Positions 12,640 to 25,916 of a stretch of DNA of 64,000 nucleotides are shown in pieces (the stretch's first letter is position 1; each line of letters starts with the position of its first letter). Below the pieces are notes generated by a model. It was not told the DNA's origin. It made no database searches and saw only the letters and a list, made by a program, of their open reading frames with translations. This stretch comes from Sinonovacula constricta (taxonomy: Eukaryota > Mollusca > Bivalvia > Cardiida > Solecurtidae): NCBI GenBank assembly GCA_007844125.1, contig CM017555.1, positions 28,501,194 through 28,565,193 of the forward strand, read 5' to 3'. Made by a program: the position numbers and the translations under genes.

Positions 12640-15000
12640 CTTGGGTAGGATTCGGCCTTGAATTGTAAACTTGCACTGTTGTACATGAAACTTAACTGTA
12701 AGTATCTGTGTAACAAAATATTAACAGGATTAACATTATTTTCCGAAATTTGAGTAGTAGAGTTTTCAGACAATCTCACTAATAATACTAGTATCATTCG
12801 TACAAATTTCGATATGTCTCGGCAGGCATTAAACAACTAAAGCATTGTCCAACAGGACATATTATCTCACTGTTGTTCCATCAATATTAGTATGTAGAAA
12901 CTAAACATGCATTTGCAATGTGGATACAGAAATAGTTTTCATGACTATAAATATTCCAAGACTACATGTTTTCTTAAAATTTAGCTTTTGCTGTGTGTAT
13001 ATATATTCGGTCTCTGCTTTGTTTCTTTAAGCTGTTTGATTATACGACCAGCTAAGTGCTATCCGATTGTACATTCATCGCACATCTGATAAACACGCTC
13101 AAGAAGATAGATGGCAATGTTTATTGTGGATAATGATACGGACTGTATAACATCTAAATGCTGACAGCTTAGAGAGCACAAGACAAACAATAAATTGGTT
13201 AGCTCAATGAAACAAACGCAAATCTCAAGATCAATGTCTGTATTTTTGTTATACAACCAAAATGAAATATTGCTGCAAGTGAAAAAGATGTTGAATGGTT
13301 GCGGTTGATAAAAAGGGTTTGTTTAATTTGACTAATTGTAGTTGGATGTACATGGGTGTGTCCATAAAGCCAAGACTTTGTATCAACAAGCTTCCTCTTT
13401 GATTTGACCCGATAGATTTTGAAGTCTGCCACTTCTACGCTCTGAATCTTTGACTGTCCATAATATATTGACTTGAAACTAAAAAGTAAACATGTTAAAT
13501 TAAGAGCAATTTTAATGCAGAAAAGAAAACCAAAGCGTTAAAGTTCTCTGTCTTCGGTTAGTCTTATTATGTTAAGGGCTTGGCAAAATGTAAATGTTTT
13601 GTTTATAGGCTGTTAACAATCCTTGAAAACATCTTTTAAAATCGAATATGTACCTTGATGAGGCTGACATTTCAAGTGAGATTATTTGTTTGTATACAAA
13701 TATTTACTTATTAGCTGGGAAATATGCTTTGATATTGAACAAAAATCGTTAATAATCAATAACGATTTCTGCGGTCAATATCAACAGCATTTTGCCCAGC
13801 TCTCAGCTACCATCTCAATCAATTCAAAATAGAAAACGGAATTTATGAAACTGACGATAACAAAATGTTGCCAACATAATATTCATTTCTGAAACAATAG
13901 CATGCACATATTTACACAATATAAAAATAATCTTTTCGCACATTCTGGTGAAACATACTTTGTTTGTGGAATTTTGTAATGTTTGCTTTCAAAATTGTTA
14001 GCTTTACTTGAGACATTAAATATACATTGTAGCGATTCCCGGATTAAGTCCGACAACAACGGAAATGGTGGTCTTAAAAAATAATCCGATAAAAGGTGGC
14101 ATGTGATCTCTTTATATCAGGATAAAGGTAATGTATGGGAAACTGTGCGTTACATTTTGCAAACATCAACTACAGGATGAAGGTAATATTATTGCTATTT
14201 TAGCCCAGATCCACTCAATAGGAAGCTTTGGGAGAATGTAGTAAATGACCGAGTTACCACATGGAGCAAGGATTTAGCAAATGCATTTGATAAGTGAGAA
14301 GACACGGCTTATATATGCGGGTTTATGAAATGATTATATCAGTTACAAAAATAAAACTTCATCCAGCTAAAATTATAAAGTGGATGATCGCTAAATGCTG
14401 AAAATTCACACCAGTTGATAAAATACGTTGGAGTGCATATTTTATTATTTGAAGCCAATTGCTACTGTACTGTTTACTACATGCAAATGTAAATAAGTCT
14501 TAGCACAAATCAATTTCATACATTCATGCGACTCCGAAATATAAAGTATATATTCTACTGCACAAACGTACTAATTGCGTCAATACATTTTGCTAGGACA
14601 ATCGTTTTCATAAGACTTAGCTTTTATATATTTGGCATTTGTTACAATAAACCTCTCCAAAATTGCTCTGCTTCAAACCTTTGCAACCTGTTACAATAGA
14701 CACGGATAGACTGTAGAGGTTACTTATTACGGAAGAGTCTCGAGTGATCTTATGTACCTGCAATGAGATCATAATACTATAGATAACATTGCCATCTTGT
14801 CAGATGATGATACCTTCAAAAATCAACTAAATTGTGTTAGCAATATCCTTGATAAGGGGCACGGAGACATTTTTGTTGATGTGCGAGTCGTACTGATGCC
14901 GGACAAGTTGCCGTTCGAATACGTATGACGTGTAGTTGCATGTAGTTGTATGTAGTTTGCGTTTAGTTGAACGTAGTTGTGTTTAATTGTGTGTACATGG
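12640..15000 (+). repeat. Diverged large-unit repeat, segment Y, third copy
   Basis: GATGGCAATGTTTATTGTGG at about 13109 equals a block at about 9836 in the second copy. CAACCTGTTACAATAGACAC at 14687 also occurs at about 20982. It overlaps the start of the recent segmental duplication and holds the 89-nt hairpin. Confidence 0.55.
13713..13801. repeat. Imperfect 89-nt hairpin
   Basis: The arms begin AGCTGGG and end CCCAGCT and pair over about 36 of 43 positions, including TTGATATTGA and AAATCGTTA blocks, with small bulges. The loop near 13754 is about 5-8 nt. The shape suits a miniature hairpin transposon or a microRNA-like precursor. No known mature microRNA was recognised. Confidence 0.7.
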
Positions 15001-15096
15001 GGTTACTCTCTTAGTTTAAGTGGAAAATGTAATTAACGATTATAAAACATGGCAAATCAATTAGCTTCATATCAGACAAGCAGGACTTGACTAGTT

Positions 15097-15252
15097 CACT
15101 GGACAATACTTCTTTTATTCACTGGACAATACTTTCATTCACTGGACAATTCTTTCATTCACTGGACAATACTTTCATTCACTGGACAATTCTTTCATTC
15201 ACTGGACAATTCTTTCATTCACTGGACAATACTTTCATTCACATGGAAAATA
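15097..15252. repeat. 20-bp minisatellite, about 8 copies
   Basis: The unit is ACTGGACAATACTTTCATTC, with A/T alternation at position 11. It lies in the part of the 14.3-17.3 kb duplicon that is absent from the second copy. Confidence 0.9.
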
Positions 15253-16364
15253 CTTTCATCTTGCAATTATGTACATAGATATAAAAATATTGCAATATGC
15301 ATAAATTTGTCAATGCAATGTTACAATTGGAATTATTTGGGTATCACCACACTAAAGGTATAAAATGTATATTACTTACATCAATACACGTGTCAACGTT
15401 TTATTGAGCTGACGTGCGACTAAACAGTATTCTGAAATGCTTAAACATGGATTTCTACTTTAATCCGACTTGTAGAAGTGCAATTCATTTGCCATTGCTC
15501 TTTAGTGTAAGCAAAATGCATAGTAAAGACCATATTTTACAATTATTAATTATTGCTCCTTGTTTGTTAGGATAGAATTGGATAGGGTAGGATAACCTTT
15601 ATTTTGAGTAGGCAAGATTTCAACAAGAAACATACGCTCAAATGAGCTTTTACAACCGACGTATTATTTGTTGTGTTAGGGAAAATACAAAATTCGTATA
15701 AACACATTTCTTTAGTAATAGTGTGTGGTCATATTGTTTTGATTTTCGACTGAGTTAAGGCGACATCGTTATGGTTGTATGTACGGAAACACCGTTTATA
15801 CGGATAACAGTAAACTGACTTCTTTCTTGACTTGACTTTAGTTATATCTAGCAATGTCTTTCGCCGACATTATACGCCCGCAGAAGTGATTTGTTCCCTT
15901 TATCGATTTTAATCTTAATGGTCATCTTAAGGTTACACAATGCTTAGCGTGTGTCGGTACTAACATGATTTCGGGTCTAGAGAAAGTTATAAAAAATGTA
16001 AATACGCGTACACAATAATAAAGAATGCCTTAAGCGCCATCAACTATAACTACAGTCTGTGTAATACTAAATGAATTTAGCATCTAAGCATATGGAAATA
16101 TTCCAAAAGGAATAAATTCTAAAAGTTGTCAAATATGTTATTGGCCTATACATATCCCGAAATACAACTAAATATATACAACGCAACATCAATTCCATAA
16201 CCGAATAACTAACTCTTTTTTTTATCTTACAGAAATAAAATTCAGAATTAACATAATTGTCGTCAGTATCTTCTACCACTGTTATTTCTTCTCTAATCCA
16301 TTGTATTCTTATTTTATCAAAACTTCATTGCATATTTACCCTTCCGCGTTCGGTTTACCATGCT
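15253..16364. other. Gene-free stretch unique to segmental copy 1
   Basis: AT-rich with no family recognised. It lies inside the part missing from the second copy. Confidence 0.6.
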
Positions 16365-16583
16365 GTGTGAGTTAATTTTAATCCACCAGGCTGGCTACAG
16401 CTTTTCATTAGCCTATCTGGTTCTTATATTAACTTGAAGGCAAAGATATGACATTACATATAATTAATTAACATTGCTGTCGCAGGGATACGCTAATCAA
16501 GATTCATAATCTATTAAAAGTATTACGCTAACCCGGTTAAAGGCGGTATCCGGCAGTTTGCGTATATCAATATAACAATACCT

Positions 16584-16872
16584 TAGCTCCAGGTACGGGA
16601 GGCCCTGGGTTCGATCCCGGGCCGCGACATACCAAAGTCGTTAAAATGGTAGTGGTATAGCTCCCTTGCTAACGCTCAAGCAAATATAAGGGTAGTTCCA
16701 CGACTGGTTGGCCCGGTGTCAGGATAATGTGACTGGGTGTGGTATCATGCCAGGTGTTCACGGCATGCTATATCTCTTCAGCAGCACTATATCTGCTTCA
16801 AGCGGACACCGTCTCCAGACAAGTGAAATATTGTTGGTGGGACGATAAACCCAATAAACGAACAAACAAACA
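16584..16872 (+). mobile_element. C-family SINE, copy C2, head truncated
   Basis: It starts near AGCTCCAGGTACGGG, so the A box is missing, and it keeps B box GGTTCGATCCCGG. It ends with the (AAAC)n tail. It occupies the same site as C3 in the segmental duplication. Confidence 0.85.
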
Positions 16873-17826
16873 ATACCTGACCCCTGTTTAAGGTATATTT
16901 GCATAATTTCTTCAGAAATATATTTAAGTCTAAGCAATACCATTTTCAAAACTATCTTAATTTCAAGATTCGAGAGGTACAATTCGTTAGACGCAATAAA
17001 CTTATTCATTGTTTCCAAATTCAATAAATCAAAATGACTGAGATTTGTGCTAAATATAGATACCAACGTCATAGTGGATAGGCAGGATGATGATATAACA
17101 ATATCCCAAATATAAATAGTGCCGTGTTTGTTGATTTTGTTTTGTTGCTGTTATTGTGTTGTTTGTTTTGTTTGTTGTTGTTGAGAAATAAACTAAGTTT
17201 TATTTTTTGTGCATACAAATACAATAATCGCAATGTTTGTATTTTAAAATTATCGGTTGGTTTAAATATTATATCTATGGACAACCACATTTTAGCATTA
17301 AATATGACATTTTCTGCATACTCTTGCCAGTTAGTTTTTTTTTTGTAGAATCCTGTTTACATTTATACATTGTTTTAGCTATAGGCAGGTATGCTGATAT
17401 ATTTTAGATTCAATGCAGAAATTAGGTCAAATAATGATTTTCACTCAGCATAAACGGCGATAATATTACAAGGAAAGTTAATTAAAATAGAACAACTATC
17501 CTAGACTTTATTATTAATTTAAAAGCAAGGATACACATACACATAAGAATAAACTCATGTCAACTCGCATATTTATTATTATATCAAAATTAGTAAACAT
17601 GTTTAATTTTTTAAAATGCCGTAAATATTTAGAGCATTATCGCAGATTACGTTCAATGTCAAAGTATATACGTCTAAGCCAGGTATTATAACTACATTTT
17701 CGCAGCTATGACCAGAAACCTTTTACTCACATGCCAACCTTATTCAGGTACGTCTAGTAGCTAGTTGACGTTGTAACATGAAGTGATTTTATAAACTCAT
17801 ACTATAGCGCAAGTGGTAAGAATTTT

Positions 17827-18253
17827 TTAATTACTATTATTCAATTTCCAAATTACGAACATGGTTCCGATAATAACAATACCACTCATCAATTTTGCTA
17901 TTGCTTCATAGTCTTGGTGTTTCTGCCAGTGGCGAGGGTGTGGATGAAGCTGGTGTTTACACTCTGTTGCTTCCGCTTCTACCGTTGTTGTTGCTGCTGC
18001 TGTACTTGAGATGATAAAGAAGATGAATATGTTAGTGATGTATATGCAGAAACTATGTATATGCTGTAATCCCCCCAAATGCAAAGGAAAAAGTGTAAAT
18101 GGCGTCTTGCAAGGGCTTCTGGCGTAGGAAGGACCACCCATATGCTTGCGTACCAGACCCTGTTTCAGACATCTTGGTTTCGTTTCTCGTGCATAACACA
18201 GAAAAGGGCTTCAGTACAGATATGTGGTCTGGATGGTACTCAGGCATGATCAT
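17827..18253 (-). CDS. Unrecognised overlapping small reading frames (doubtful)
   Basis: Two minus-strand frames overlap in different phases: 18253-18053 (66 codons, with YGWSFLRQKPLQDAIYTFSF) and 18141-17827 (104 codons). The second has two hydrophobic stretches (ITNIFIFFIISS and LMSGIVIIGTMFVIW) around a His-rich linker, so it could be a small two-span membrane protein. I do not recognise the family. Part of the low-complexity Ala/Thr run comes from a GCT/GTT microsatellite. A frame-shifted or spliced gene is possible; chance is at least as likely. Confidence 0.15.
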
Positions 18254-18477
18254 AAGAAACTCCGCATGTCGCGGGTCGCTGCAGTCAGTTTAACAATGTA
18301 TTTAACTCCCAAAGAATTCAATTAAAGGAGTCAGCAAAAACAAAAATTATCTTTTAGCTAAATTTATGTGATAATTTTCCAAGTAAAATGATATACAATA
18401 TGTATGAATAAAGTCTCAAAACAGCCTAAACATATGACAAGTAAGATTATAACTAACTATACGTATAAGCTTATCAT

Positions 18478-18885
18478 GTGTGCAAAATGAACCATTTTGA
18501 CACGCGGATGCGACGAACACAGGCTGCGAGAAATATGGCTTCCAAGCACTCGTTCCCCGATGAGAAGACATCGTCAGCGACCAGCTGTATCAATAAGAGC
18601 TTATTTTACATAACCATCAAAACGTCGCAAAGCGATGCATCTTGGACAGGAAGGAATCTCATATACACGACAAGAAAGAGCCAGGGTGTGTTTGACATCC
18701 AAGGCGCTGTAGAGAGCATGCGCTTTAAACAAGAAGATGACTATCCTGGGAACAAAACTCCCTCTTACTCTGTTGATTAATCGCATAAGCAGTTGACAGT
18801 AACGAACCATAGCTCTGAAGGTTAGAGGCGTACTTTGCTCCTTGTTCTCTGCTACATCTCTATTTACAAGCTTCGTTTGTAACAT
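18478..18885. other. Unrecognised higher-GC segment with frames on both strands
   Basis: A plus-strand frame of 100 codons (18478-18780) and a minus-strand frame of 94 codons (18885-18601) overlap. The segment is less AT-rich than its surroundings, which can mark an exon or an old transposon. Neither product resembles a family I know, and no splice pattern could be chosen. Confidence 0.2.
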
Positions 18886-19130
18886 CGGTATACTCGGTAT
18901 CTTTTGTTTAACTTCGCCAAACGTTTTATGCTACTTTTATAATTGCAAGCTACACTTTATTGTTGCAAGCTACCCTGCTAAAACACGGAACACTTGGTTC
19001 TTTTCTCTGAAAAGTGTCTCACGGAACACCTCTGACATCGTGTTGTTGACTGCTGCACTATCGTCCCCGTAAAGAAAATGCATACCATAAGAGGCACCGC
19101 TCGAGAGCGGCTCCAATGCTTTAAAGTTTT

Positions 19131-19149
19131 CGGGGGGGGGGGGGGGGGG
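19131..19149. repeat. 19-bp poly-G run
   Basis: An uninterrupted G homopolymer after TTTTC; it could support a G-quadruplex and is prone to length error. Confidence 0.9.
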
Positions 19150-20614
19150 CGACTATTCAATGTTTAAAAACATTGCGTGTCGAAGCTTATTGTAGGTGAC
19201 AAAAGCAATAATATTAAAATTACACAGATCTTAACAATTTGAAGAACATACACTTAACAAATTAGAACAAATTGTCATAATTTAATTAAAACAGTTAATT
19301 TGTAAGAATATCGAAGAAAATACATTTAGTGTCACCTATAAGATATACCTCAATGAATATGTCTGCAAAGAATCCCAGGAAAGCTGTATCACTTTAGTAT
19401 TGAGAGAGATGATGAGGAATTGTCGATTAACGACATTTATAGAGCTGATGGGCAAATTTTACGATGCGGTTGGGGCACTTTTTCTGCACAAACAAATGAG
19501 AAACATTTGATATTGTGCAAAAGGCATTGAGAACAATTTAACATGACAACGTTGTATCTTGACTTCAATCGTTTTATGAGCATAGCGTAGTGAGCAATGT
19601 AGTTGTTTACAGTCTGTAGATAATTGAATCCTGTAACGAGTAATGAAGCTTTATTACAAGCAAGGAAGATGTCAACCATGGCTAAACATGTTGATTCTTA
19701 AAGTAACCTGTAAAAAGTACAAAATTTACACCTTACCAGTGCATTCTTGGAAAATACAAGACGGTATTTCTAATGCCCCTTAAATACTATTAAACTAAGG
19801 GCAAATTGTGAACATAGAGTAAAATTTCAGTGCTCGTAAAATTGACATTTATCATGCACATGTAGTTTAAAAATAAATTGCAGTGAACGAACTTGGGCAA
19901 GATATGTACAACCGACATTCGTAAACAAAAAAACAACACGTTATTGTTGTTCCCTGAATCCACTTAAATCTCTTAAAAGGGAACATTATCAAAATACACC
20001 CTTGTCCTACGCCATCTAGCAACGTATTACATACACTAGAATGGTACTACCTAAACTCGCCATTGTGACGATACCGGTGCCACTGATATATTTATATAAT
20101 AGATATATTTGACCGTGGCCTTGGAATTAGTAATTTGCACTTATCATTTCGGAGTAGATGGCCTTCTTGGAGGATTCAAAATACATTTACATTAGCTTCA
20201 GATTGTTATGTCTTTCAAGCCTGTCTAGTTTCAGCTCCCATGCTTAAAACTCTCACTTTCCCCGCAGACGACATGTTAATGTAGGGTTCAGACATTTCAA
20301 GTAAAATGTCACTTTTCTTGTCAGAATGTGAAATTATTAGATGTTGCAATATATTTTCTTTAGCATTGTGTTTGACGTAAAGATATTGAATCAAACTGCA
20401 CCGAGCAATGCTACTACAGTGTTAGACCGCTATAAAAATGATAAGGCATGCTGTAGAAGGAAACTAATATAACGATATTGTAACCATATCGTACACAATA
20501 ACACCTGACCAGCTCCTACGACTAAAAGACAAATCGTCTTTGGCGGAAGCACTCAATCAATTAAGATCGGAGTTTATCGCCATAAACACAAGTATCTATG
20601 TACTAGGCTTAAAT
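19150..20614. other. Gene-free AT-rich stretch between the duplicons
   Basis: No repeat family, RNA gene or convincing frame was seen. A minus-strand 80-codon frame (19679-19437) has no recognisable content. Confidence 0.6.
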
Positions 20615-22060
20615 GAGCGGGTTTATGAAATAATTATATCAGTTACAAAAATAAAACTTCATCCAGCTAAAATTATAAAGTGGATGATCGCTAAATAATG
20701 AAAATTCACACCAGTGGATAAAATACTTTAGAGTGCATATTTTATCATTTGAAGCCAATAGCTACTGTACTGTGTACTACATGCAAATGTAAATAAGTCT
20801 TAGCTCAAATTTATTTCATACATTCATGCGACTCCGAAATATAAAGTATATATTCTACTGCATAAACGTGCTAATTGCGTCAATACATTTTGCTAGGACA
20901 GTCGTGTTCATAAGACTTAGCTTTTATTATTTGTCATTAGTTACAATAAACCTCTCCAAAATTGTTCTGCTTCAAACCTTAGCAACCTGTTACAATAGAC
21001 ACGGATAGACTTAGAGGTTCATTATAACGGAAGAACCTCGAGTTATCTTATGTATCTGCCACTGGACAAGCTGTGTGAGTTAACTTTTAATCCACCAGGC
21101 TGGCTACAGCTTTTCAATAGCCTATCTGGTTCTTATACTATCTTGAAGGCGAAGATATGACATCAATTAATTAACATTGCTGTCCCAGGGATAAGGTTAT
21201 CAAGATTCATAATCTATTAAAAGTATTACGTTAACACTGTTAAAGGCGGTATCCGGCAGTTTGCCTTTATCAATATAACAATACCTGACCCCTGTTTGGG
21301 GTATTTTTGCAATACCTAAGCTCCAGGTACGGGAGGCCCTGGGTTCGATCCCGGGCCGCGACATACCAAAGTCGTTAAAATGGTAGTGGCATAGTTCCTT
21401 TGCTAACGCTCAAGCAAATATAAGGGTAGTTCCACGACTGGTTGGCCCGGTGTCAGGATAATGTGACTGGGTGTGGTATCATGACAGGTGTCCACGGCAT
21501 GCTATACACAGTGAAGGCAGCACTATATCTGCTTCGAGTGGACACCGTCTCCAGACAAGTGAAATATTGTTGGTGGGACGATAAACCCAAAAAACGAACA
21601 AACAAACAATGCCTGACCCCTGTTTAAGGTATATTTGCATAATTTCTTCTGAAATATAGTTAAGTCTAAGCAATACCATTTTCAAAACTATCTTAATTTC
21701 AAGATTTGCGAAGTACAATTCGTTAGACTCAATAAACTTTTATTTTTCCCAAAATCAATGACTGGGATTTGTGCTAAATATAGATACCGACGTCATGGAG
21801 GATAGGCAGGATGATGATATAACACTATCCCAAATATAAATAGTGCCCTGTTTGTTGATTTTGTTTTGTTGCTGTTGTTGTGTTGTTTGTTATGTACAAT
21901 TTTCGTTTGGTTGTATGTGGAAAACATCAATCGCCAAAAATATGAGTAATGAACTAAGTTTTATTTTTTGTGCATACATATACAATACTCGCAATGTTTG
22001 TCTTTTAAAATTATCGGTTGGTTTAATATTACATCTATTGAAAACCACATTTAATCATTG
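20615..22060 (+). repeat. Segmental duplication, copy 2, internally deleted
   Basis: It matches copy 1 except for the missing 1.6 kb, whose junction at about 21060-21071 contains CACTGGACAA, identical to part of the 20-bp minisatellite unit found only inside the missing segment. It retains a left SINE-flank duplicate lost in copy 1. Confidence 0.85.
21318..21609 (+). mobile_element. C-family SINE, copy C3, head truncated
   Basis: It is nearly identical to C2. The left flank repeats the right flank (CCTGACCCCTGTTT and following bases on both sides, about 28 bp). In C2 the left duplicate has been lost. Confidence 0.85.
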
Positions 22061-23014
22061 TTATTTTTTTTTTTCGTTATAATATTGGGAAGTTTGTGAT
22101 TAATGACTAAGACAGAAACATTCTCTATGTTCAGTTTTAAAATAAAGAAAAAAAGATGTTATATAAATGATAATAAAGAAGTAACATATTTGTATACATA
22201 TAACCGTGTCAATATGTATCTGTAATATGTAACTAAATAAATGTTATCATATTTAATTTAATCTTTTGTCATTGGGACATTGTTTGCCTGAGGTATGCAG
22301 GATGCAAACCAATCCTCTATATAGTTTATCGAAATACTTGTGATGAACATCAACACGTTTATACTGACAATAAAAAATTGTTATATATACATACATAGAA
22401 GTTTATGTTCATATATGTGAATACAACTTTTAGTAAGATATGTGTAAAGCAAATTTGATTTTGATACCGTAGCTAAAGATTTTATTTAGTAATTTCTGTA
22501 CAAGTAGAAATAAATCCAAGTGAATGTTATATTTTTACAGATTGTAGTCAAAGAGGAGTAAAAGAACGGTTGGCAAAAAGGTTGGAGACAGCTTAGTAAC
22601 CAGTCTGCAACTAAAATGTGGCTGAGTCAGTGCCGAAATTTGCAGCGAGTGAAAGTCGACAGATCTGCGAGTGGTTGCCAACGTTTGTAGGACAGACAGT
22701 TGGGATAAAATATAAATACAAGTTTGGCCTAAATCCTACTTTCTTTCTATCTACATCGTTCTTCCTCTTGCATCTAACCACTCGCAGTTGATAGGTTAGT
22801 AATGTGTCATCAGAAGGAGAAAGAAGCTAATCTTGCATTAGCTCCTGTCATATATCAGACAGAGTCGACAAAGAGGAAGACCGAGACATTACTGTCATAG
22901 ACTATAAAATGTCAGACGATATGATTCTAGCACGAGCACTTAATAGCAGGGTTATGGTCTATGTCCATGGGAGGGTGCGTCAACTATTTGAGAATGCAGC
23001 CGGTCATGTTTTGT
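22061..23014. other. Gene-free stretch with a 12-bp inverted repeat
   Basis: CTGCGAGTGGTT (22665-22676) is repeated inverted as AACCACTCGCAG (22776-22787). The enclosed 99 bp holds no frame. It may be the end of a small DNA element. Confidence 0.45.
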
Positions 23015-23117
23015 AAACTTGTTACATAGCGATTTACTCAAAAAAGACACAATTTACAACCAAAACAACTTGTTACATAGCGATTTACTCAAGAAAGACA
23101 CAATATACAACCAAAAT
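23015..23117. repeat. Two direct copies of a 51-bp unit
   Basis: AACTTGTTACATAGCGATTT begins each copy, and ACAACCAAAA ends them. The copies differ at only a few bases, indicating a recent tandem duplication. Confidence 0.85.
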
Positions 23118-24856
23118 AGCAGATTATAATTTGTTTAATTGTTGGCGATAGGTCATGACTGAAATATCATAGGCATTTGCTTGCGATTGGCTAGTAAGAA
23201 TTGGCATATGATTAGCCACTGTTCGCAAACCATTTGTCGACCTCGCTGCGACAGTTCAACAATCAAAAGACATCGCAGTAGAATCACTTAGTGCAAGTTA
23301 AACAACCTTACAATGTTTCGACATTTGCGACTGCTGTCCCAATTCATTTCTCGTACAACATTCTAATGCCTATTTCGATTCGACATGCGATCTACACGGA
23401 TCACCGATCGTCACCGAATGTTACCTTATCGCATGGCAATTTTGACGAGGCATTAAGAAGGGATTAAGCCACAAACAAATGTTCTGCTATATGTATAACC
23501 AATGCCAATTTGGCAGATGGGGTATTGTCAATGGGATTGAACTATAAGTGTTTTGTAACAACCATTTTACATATAATCTCCAGAGTTTGATTATAGTAAA
23601 AGCATTAGATTTGTTTTGTGGGTATTACCGATTAACTGTTTAGCATGTCTCGGCATTAAATGATAAAACAATTCTGCAACTTGGTAATTGCTTTCACAGC
23701 TGTTCCATTTACATTGTTATGTAGCTAAATTAAACAAACATGCAATGTGAATGTAGAAATAGCTTTCGTCTATATGTATGGTATCTGGTTAGTTTTCATT
23801 AAGCAGTTTGGTTATATGGCCAGCTTGTTGCTATTAGAAGTGCCTGTTGATGACACGTTCAATAATAACAGCTTAAGGAGATAAGTGGCGATGTGTTTTG
23901 TAGATATTCATCCTGGCTGTGTACCATCTGATCACCGAGGGCGCAGAGTGCACAATGAAAATAATAAAACACGATTTGTTGTTGAATATAAAAGGATGTG
24001 TCCATAAAACCTTGATTTTGTATCAAACATGCTCTTGACTTGAATAGAGTCGATAGTTTTCCCAAGTATAACAAGTATGTTTCTTCTATGTTATAAATTG
24101 AAACTGTTAATTGCTAAGTATATTGGCTTAAAATAAATATAAAGTTTGTTAACATAAACACTATTTAAAACCAAAAAACAAAAACAAAATTCGGAGTTAA
24201 TTGCCTCCTGTTTAATACTACTCTATTATACTAACAATTCGTCGCTGAATCTGTTGCCTTTCTAAAATTGATTGTGATGGTTTTGTGGTATCGTAAGCTA
24301 CAATGTTTCTATTCAGTAAGACACCTACATGTTACTAATGAAAATGTTATAAACAATCAATGTTGGTTGACATTAAGCTTTATATAAAATTTGGAAAAAG
24401 GAAGTGCTATACCCATAGAACCTTGTTTGCAGCTAGAATAATTAAAGGGCGTCAACGTATCTAGCCACGTACATTTGTAACAATGGTGTTTCACAAATGC
24501 GAATGGTTCGTGTAAGCTGTCAACAGTAATTAAAAACCTCATTGAAAATTGAATATATACTTTTGATGAGGCTGACATTTCAACTAAGATCATTTGCTAT
24601 AAATGTATTTTTTTTTTATGAGTGACAACAAATAATGTGTTTGGTCATTTCCTTTGGCAGTTTGGTAACCAGAAGCCATGGATATGTTGATTTCACATTT
24701 AACAGCATATATGTGTCTTGCTTTAAACAGAAAATTCAATATCGTACTACTGAAGTTCTATATGACGAATCATTTATGCAACAGAATTAAGTTACATGAG
24801 CAACCATCATGAAATGATATTTATTGATGCCCTATTATTATGTTAGAATTGAGGCA

Positions 24857-24884
24857 ACACACACACACACACACACACACACAC
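24857..24884. repeat. (AC)n microsatellite
   Basis: An uninterrupted AC tract of about 27 bp. Confidence 0.95.
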
Positions 24885-25764
24885 CAATTCACTCATTATT
24901 TCCATATAAGCTACGCTGCACAGTAAACTTTGTTTACCCAGTAAAAACCACGTGACTTAAAATCCTGTTAGATCATCATATCATCATTGACATCGTCTGC
25001 TCCAACGCCATTGTCCAATTTCATTAAAACTTACAACTTCCTCCAAATTATCTTATTTATACGTTTGTTGTTGTATAATTGCAGTTGTATTTAAAAGGGT
25101 CTTTGCTTAGACTAAAATATGCGTTTCTGCAAATACTCCAACAGCTCTCGATGCGTTTAAATGTATTTGATCTATGTTAACCTGCCAGGTACCATCATAC
25201 AATGTAGACAACGGAATTTATCAAACTTACGACAACAAAGTTATGCTAAATAACATTTATTTCTAAAAATAACACATTTATTAAGTCAACATAAAAATAA
25301 TGGTTTCTCACACTCTATTAAACAGATTAAGTTTTCTGGATTTTTTAATGTTTTCTTTCAAAATGATCGGATTGCCATAAAAAGAATATACAGTATACCG
25401 CATTAAGTCCGAAAAAAAAACAGAAATGGCAAGCTTAGAGAAGTAATCCGATATAATGTTACATGCGGTCATTTTATAAGAGGATGGCTGTGTGTTACAT
25501 TTTGCTAACATAAAATACAGGATAAGAGTAATATTACCAATATTTTAGCCAGATCTATTCAATGGGAGATTTCAATGGGAGATTTTGAAAGATATATGTA
25601 GGAAGTCATTTCCCACTGAGTTACCATCAGTGATGAGGATTTAAGATAAACATATGATATCTAAAAGGAAAAGGCTTAAATAAACGGGCTTATTTTCATA
25701 ACAAAATTGCTTCATTTTTTTTAATACATCGTATTTCATACAAGTATGATCATTACAGAGACTT

Positions 25765-25916
25765 CTAGCTATTTGGTGGAGGAAGACCCCAGACAAAAGT
25801 CTGGGTAGAACCACCTGTGCACCGCAAGTCAGCTAGTAGACCTTCCCACGCGGTGAAAGGCTAAGCAGTCAGAGGAGTTACAAACCGGCGACTCTACCAC
25901 TACGCCACGGCGCCCC
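25765..25916 (-). mobile_element. E-family tRNA-like SINE, copy E1, internally deleted
   Basis: On the minus strand it starts GGGGCGCCGTGGCGTAGTGG (A-box region) and later shows the E body (GGTGGTTCTACCCAGAC). The B box seen in E2 is deleted. A tRNA gene is excluded because no cloverleaf can be completed. Confidence 0.7.

Larger units (their letters stand above)
14315..17305 (+). repeat. Segmental duplication, copy 1
   Basis: 14315-14762 matches 20615-21061 and 16365-17305 matches 21070-22060 with few changes (GGGTTTATGAAATGATTATA; GCTGTGTGAGTTAA; CCTATCTGGTTCTTATA). Both carry a C-family SINE at the same place. Copy 1 has an extra 1.6 kb (14763-16364). Confidence 0.85.
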
